Assembly: GCA_903892175.1 (NCBI GenBank)
Contig: CAITHK010000170.1
Location: 1-57,591 of the forward strand
Origin: an uncultured Burkholderiales bacterium
GTDB taxonomy: Bacteria > Pseudomonadota > Gammaproteobacteria > Burkholderiales > Burkholderiaceae_C
Direction of reading: 5' to 3'
DNA length: 57,591 nt
Shown: piece after piece, positions 55,375 through 57,591 of the stretch
How positions within the stretch are numbered: position 1 is the first letter of the stretch
Layout of the letters: the number at the start of each line of letters is the position of its first letter
Translations under genes and position numbers: made by a program
Notes under the pieces: model-generated
Database searches by the model: none
Told to the model about the DNA's origin: nothing
The model's input: only the letters and a program-made list of their open reading frames with translations

Positions 55375-56280
55375 TCAGTTGTGCCGTTGCGCCTCTTGCT
55401 GCACCCACGTGCGAAACCGCGTCAGCACTTCGGGCTCTGGGCCCACGTCGGGCGTGATCAGGTAGTAACCGCGTGTGCCGCGCAAGGCTTTGGGGCAGGC
55501 CACCACCAACTCGCCACGCGCCAACTCTCCCGCAATCAACAGCCGTGGCATCAAGGCCACACCCAGGTGGTGGGTGGCGGCCACGGCCAGCATCGAGAAC
55601 AGCTCATAACGCGGGCCGCCCAGTGCGTTGGGCGCGCTCACGCCCATGGCGTCAAACCACTGCCGCCAGCCTTCGGGGCGCGTGCTTTGTTGCAGCAGGG
55701 GCAGTTGTGCCAGGGCCTTGGGCGTGAGGTGGGCGCGCCCGGCCATCAGCTGGGTACTGCACACGGGCACCACCTCTTCGTCCAGCAGTTTGTCGGCACG
55801 CGTGCCGGGCCAGTTGCGCACTTGTTCGGGCGTGCCGGTGTACAGCGCGGCATCGAAGGCGGTGTCGGCAAACAAAAACGGCCGCGTGCGGGTGTCGATG
55901 TGCACGGTGATGTCGGGGTGGCTTTGCGCCAACTGGGCCAGGCGCGGAATCAGCCAATGGGTGGCAAAGGTGGGTACGGCGGCCAGGGTGAGGTGGCCGC
56001 CTGTGCCTTGGCGCGTCATGGTGTCGAGGGTGTCGCGCTCCAGGCCATCCAGCCGCTGCCCGATTTGGCGGGCGTAATCCATCCCCGCCGGGGTGAGTGC
56101 CACACCGTGACGGGTGCGGCGAAACAGCTTCAACCCTAAAAAGTCTTCTAACAGCGTGACTTGGCGTGACACCGCGCTTTGCGTCAGCACCAGCTCTTGT
56201 GCAGCCCGTGTGTAGCTCTCGTGCCGAGCGGCAGCATCGAAACACAGCAGGGCTTGGGTGGACGGTATTTTGCGGCGCAT
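55375..56280 (-). CDS. gcdR: LysR-family transcriptional regulator, likely GcdR
   Basis: A 301-residue LysR-type regulator: N-terminal helix-turn-helix (about 20-65, with SYTRAAQELVLTQSAVSRQVTLLE) and a C-terminal inducer-binding domain. It is divergent from gcdH, the arrangement of GcdR regulators that activate glutaryl-CoA dehydrogenase genes in response to glutarate. The gap carries a T-N11-A palindrome. The ligand is inferred from position only. The 122-bp gap to the Phd-type antitoxin gene holds the latter's promoter. Confidence 0.85.
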   Translation of the reverse strand: MRRKIPSTQALLCFDAAARHESYTRAAQELVLTQSAVSRQVTLLEDFLGLKLFRRTRHGVALTPAGMDYARQIGQRLDGLERDTLDTMTRQGTGGHLTLAAVPTFATHWLIPRLAQLAQSHPDITVHIDTRTRPFLFADTAFDAALYTGTPEQVRNWPGTRADKLLDEEVVPVCSTQLMAGRAHLTPKALAQLPLLQQSTRPEGWRQWFDAMGVSAPNALGGPRYELFSMLAVAATHHLGVALMPRLLIAGELARGELVVACPKALRGTRGYYLITPDVGPEPEVLTRFRTWVQQEAQRHN

Positions 56281-56307
56281 CGGATGTTCAGATATCAGGA
56301 TTGAGCA

Positions 56308-56320
56308 TAACTGGATGTTA
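56308..56320. promoter_or_regulatory. LysR-type binding motif between gcdR and gcdH
   Basis: TAACTGGATGTTA is a T-N11-A motif with perfect TAAC/GTTA arms, 77 bases before the gcdH start and 28 bases before the gcdR start. The position suits activation of gcdH and autoregulation of gcdR. Confidence 0.55.
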
Positions 56321-56396
56321 AATCACCGTTTCTGTCAGTTGCTCGGGGCATTTAAGATCAGGCCCAACCTTTATTCAGACACACAGGAGCTCTCTC

Positions 56397-57591
56397 ATGG
56401 CCCACGCCGCTTTCAATTGGCAAGACCCGTTTTTGCTGGACCAACAACTCACCGACGAAGAACGCATGATCCGCGAAGCGGCAGCGGCGTATTGCCAAGA
56501 CAAGTTGCAGCCCCGTGTGCTGAACGCTTTTCGCAACGAAAAAACCGACATCGAAATTTTTCGTGAAATGGGCGAACTCGGTTTGTTGGGCCCCACCATC
56601 CCCGCCGAGTACGGCGGCCCTGGCCTGAATTACGTGGCCTACGGCCTGATTGCCCGTGAGGTCGAGCGCGTGGACTCGGGCTACCGCTCCATGATGAGCG
56701 TGCAGTCGTCGCTGGTGATGGTGCCGATCAACGACTTTGGCACGGAAGAGCAAAAACAGAAATACCTGCCCAAGCTGGCCACCGGCGAGTGGATCGGTTG
56801 TTTTGGCCTGACCGAACCCGATCACGGCTCCGACCCCGCCAGCATGGCCACCCGTGCCAAGAAGGTGGCCGGCGGCTATCAGCTCAAGGGCAACAAGATG
56901 TGGATCTCCAACAGCCCCATCGCCGATGTGTTTGTGGTGTGGGCCAAAGAGGTCAGCGAAGGCGGCCAAGTCGGCCCCATCCGCGGCTTCATTTTGGAAA
57001 AAGGCATGAAGGGCTTGAGCGCCCCCGCCATTCATGGCAAGGTGGGCTTGCGTGCCTCGATCACCGGCGAAATCGTGATGGACGGCGTGTTTGTGCCCGA
57101 AGAAAACGCCTTTCCCGACGTGCAAGGCTTGAAAGGCCCGTTCACCTGCTTGAACAGTGCGCGCTACGGCATTGCCTGGGGCGCCTTGGGTGCGGCCGAA
57201 GACTGCTGGCACCGCGCCCGCCAGTACACCTTGGACCGTCAACAGTTTGGCCGCCCCTTGGCTGCCAACCAGCTGATCCAAAAGAAACTGGCCGACATGC
57301 AAACCGAAATCGCGCTGGGCCTGCAAGGCTGCTTGCGCCTGGGCCGCATGAAGGACGAAGGCACAGCCAGCGTGGAAATTACCTCCATCTTGAAGCGCAA
57401 CTCCTGCGGCAAAGCCTTGGACATCGCCCGCATGGCGCGCGACATGATGGGTGGCAACGGCATCAGCGACGAATTTGGTGTGGCGCGTCACTTGGTCAAC
57501 CTCGAAGTGGTCAACACCTACGAAGGCACACACGACATCCATGCCCTCATCTTGGGCCGTGCGCAAACCGGTATCGCGGCGTTCTCTAACT
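56397..57591 (+). CDS. gcdH: glutaryl-CoA dehydrogenase (truncated at window end)
   Basis: FAD-dependent acyl-CoA dehydrogenase that converts glutaryl-CoA to crotonyl-CoA and CO2 in lysine, tryptophan and benzoate catabolism. The ATG at 56397 follows AGGAG by seven bases; 398 codons are present and the window ends with a T that is probably the first base of the stop codon, so the protein may be complete. The three-domain layout is clear: [17 protein letters not shown] in the middle domain, [15 protein letters not shown], and the C-terminal [17 protein letters not shown] with the catalytic glutamate, which is specific to this branch. Divergent gcdR lies upstream. Confidence 0.95.
   Translation, partial: MAHAAFNWQDPFLLDQQLTDEERMIREAAAAYCQDKLQPRVLNAFRNEKTDIEIFREMGELGLLGPTIPAEYGGPGLNYVAYGLIAREVERVDSGYRSMMSVQSSLVMVPINDFGTEEQKQKYLPKLATGEWIGCFGLTEPDHGSDPASMATRAKKVAGGYQLKGNKMWISNSPIADVFVVWAKEVSEGGQVGPIRGFILEKGMKGLSAPAIHGKVGLRASITGEIVMDGVFVPEENAFPDVQGLKGPFTCLNSARYGIAWGALGAAEDCWHRARQYTLDRQQFGRPLAANQLIQKKLADMQTEIALGLQGCLRLGRMKDEGTASVEITSILKRNSCGKALDIARMARDMMGGNGISDEFGVARHLVNLEVVNTYEGTHDIHALILGRAQTGIAAFSN

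Noticed and set aside
56358-57566. Open frame of 402 codons on the minus strand
   Set aside because: Antisense to gcdH, which has a ribosome-binding site and all family motifs.

Overview
The window is about 57.6 kb of bacterial chromosome around the replication origin. Protein motifs and gene order (rpmH-rnpA-yidD-yidC-mnmE, dnaA-dnaN-gyrB, mnmG-rsmG-LysE-parA-hydrolase-parB, kdsD-kdsC-lptC, divergent gcdR/gcdH) point to a betaproteobacterium of the order Burkholderiales, most likely Comamonadaceae (Rhodoferax/Limnohabitans-like). That placement is inference from gene content; no rRNA gene is present. Coding is dense, mostly GC-rich, with a clear AT-rich trough over yidC-dnaA-dnaN. No tRNA, rRNA, CRISPR array, insertion sequence or prophage was recognised, and no gene-free stretch exceeds 300 bases (longest: 5495-5744, 15681-15911, 6948-7164, 46691-46894).

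Layout. 10-5494: pepP and murU on the minus strand, then tkt and gap (central carbon metabolism). 5657-7620: ammonium transporter with a sigma-54-like leader, and a glycine-rich RNA-binding protein. 7785-14065 (minus): lptC, kdsC, kdsD, mnmE, then yidC, yidD, rnpA, rpmH, read toward lower coordinates away from the origin. 14066-19644: dnaA, oriC with DnaA boxes and a DnaA-trio, dnaN, gyrB. 19641-31399: a metal-homeostasis block (Met/His-rich Spy-like protein, pirin, CopZ, CopA, CzcA-CzcB-CzcC efflux pump, two-component pair) lying between gyrB and mnmG. 31462-37134: mnmG, rsmG, a LysE-type exporter, parA, an alpha/beta hydrolase and parB, with three parS sites inside the mnmG and rsmG coding sequences. 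37171-40679: two tandem paralogous hybrid histidine kinases.

40669-57591 is accessory metabolism: an FAD-linked oxidase, a cobalamin adenosyltransferase, a hotdog thioesterase, a cyclase-family hydrolase, acetoacetyl-CoA synthetase coupled to a DUF3237 protein, a TRAP transporter (dctP-dctQ-dctM) downstream of the two subunits of an indolepyruvate:ferredoxin oxidoreductase, two convergent toxin-antitoxin modules, and gcdR/gcdH. The last gene is cut one base into its probable stop codon.

The points most worth a second look are the DnaA-trio origin, the intragenic parS cluster beside a parA-hydrolase-parB operon, the CopZ-pirin-Spy-like row beside a Czc pump whose divergent promoter region carries an 11-bp-period direct repeat, the IorAB-TRAP gene row, and a perfect inverted repeat over the promoter of the FitAB-like toxin-antitoxin pair.
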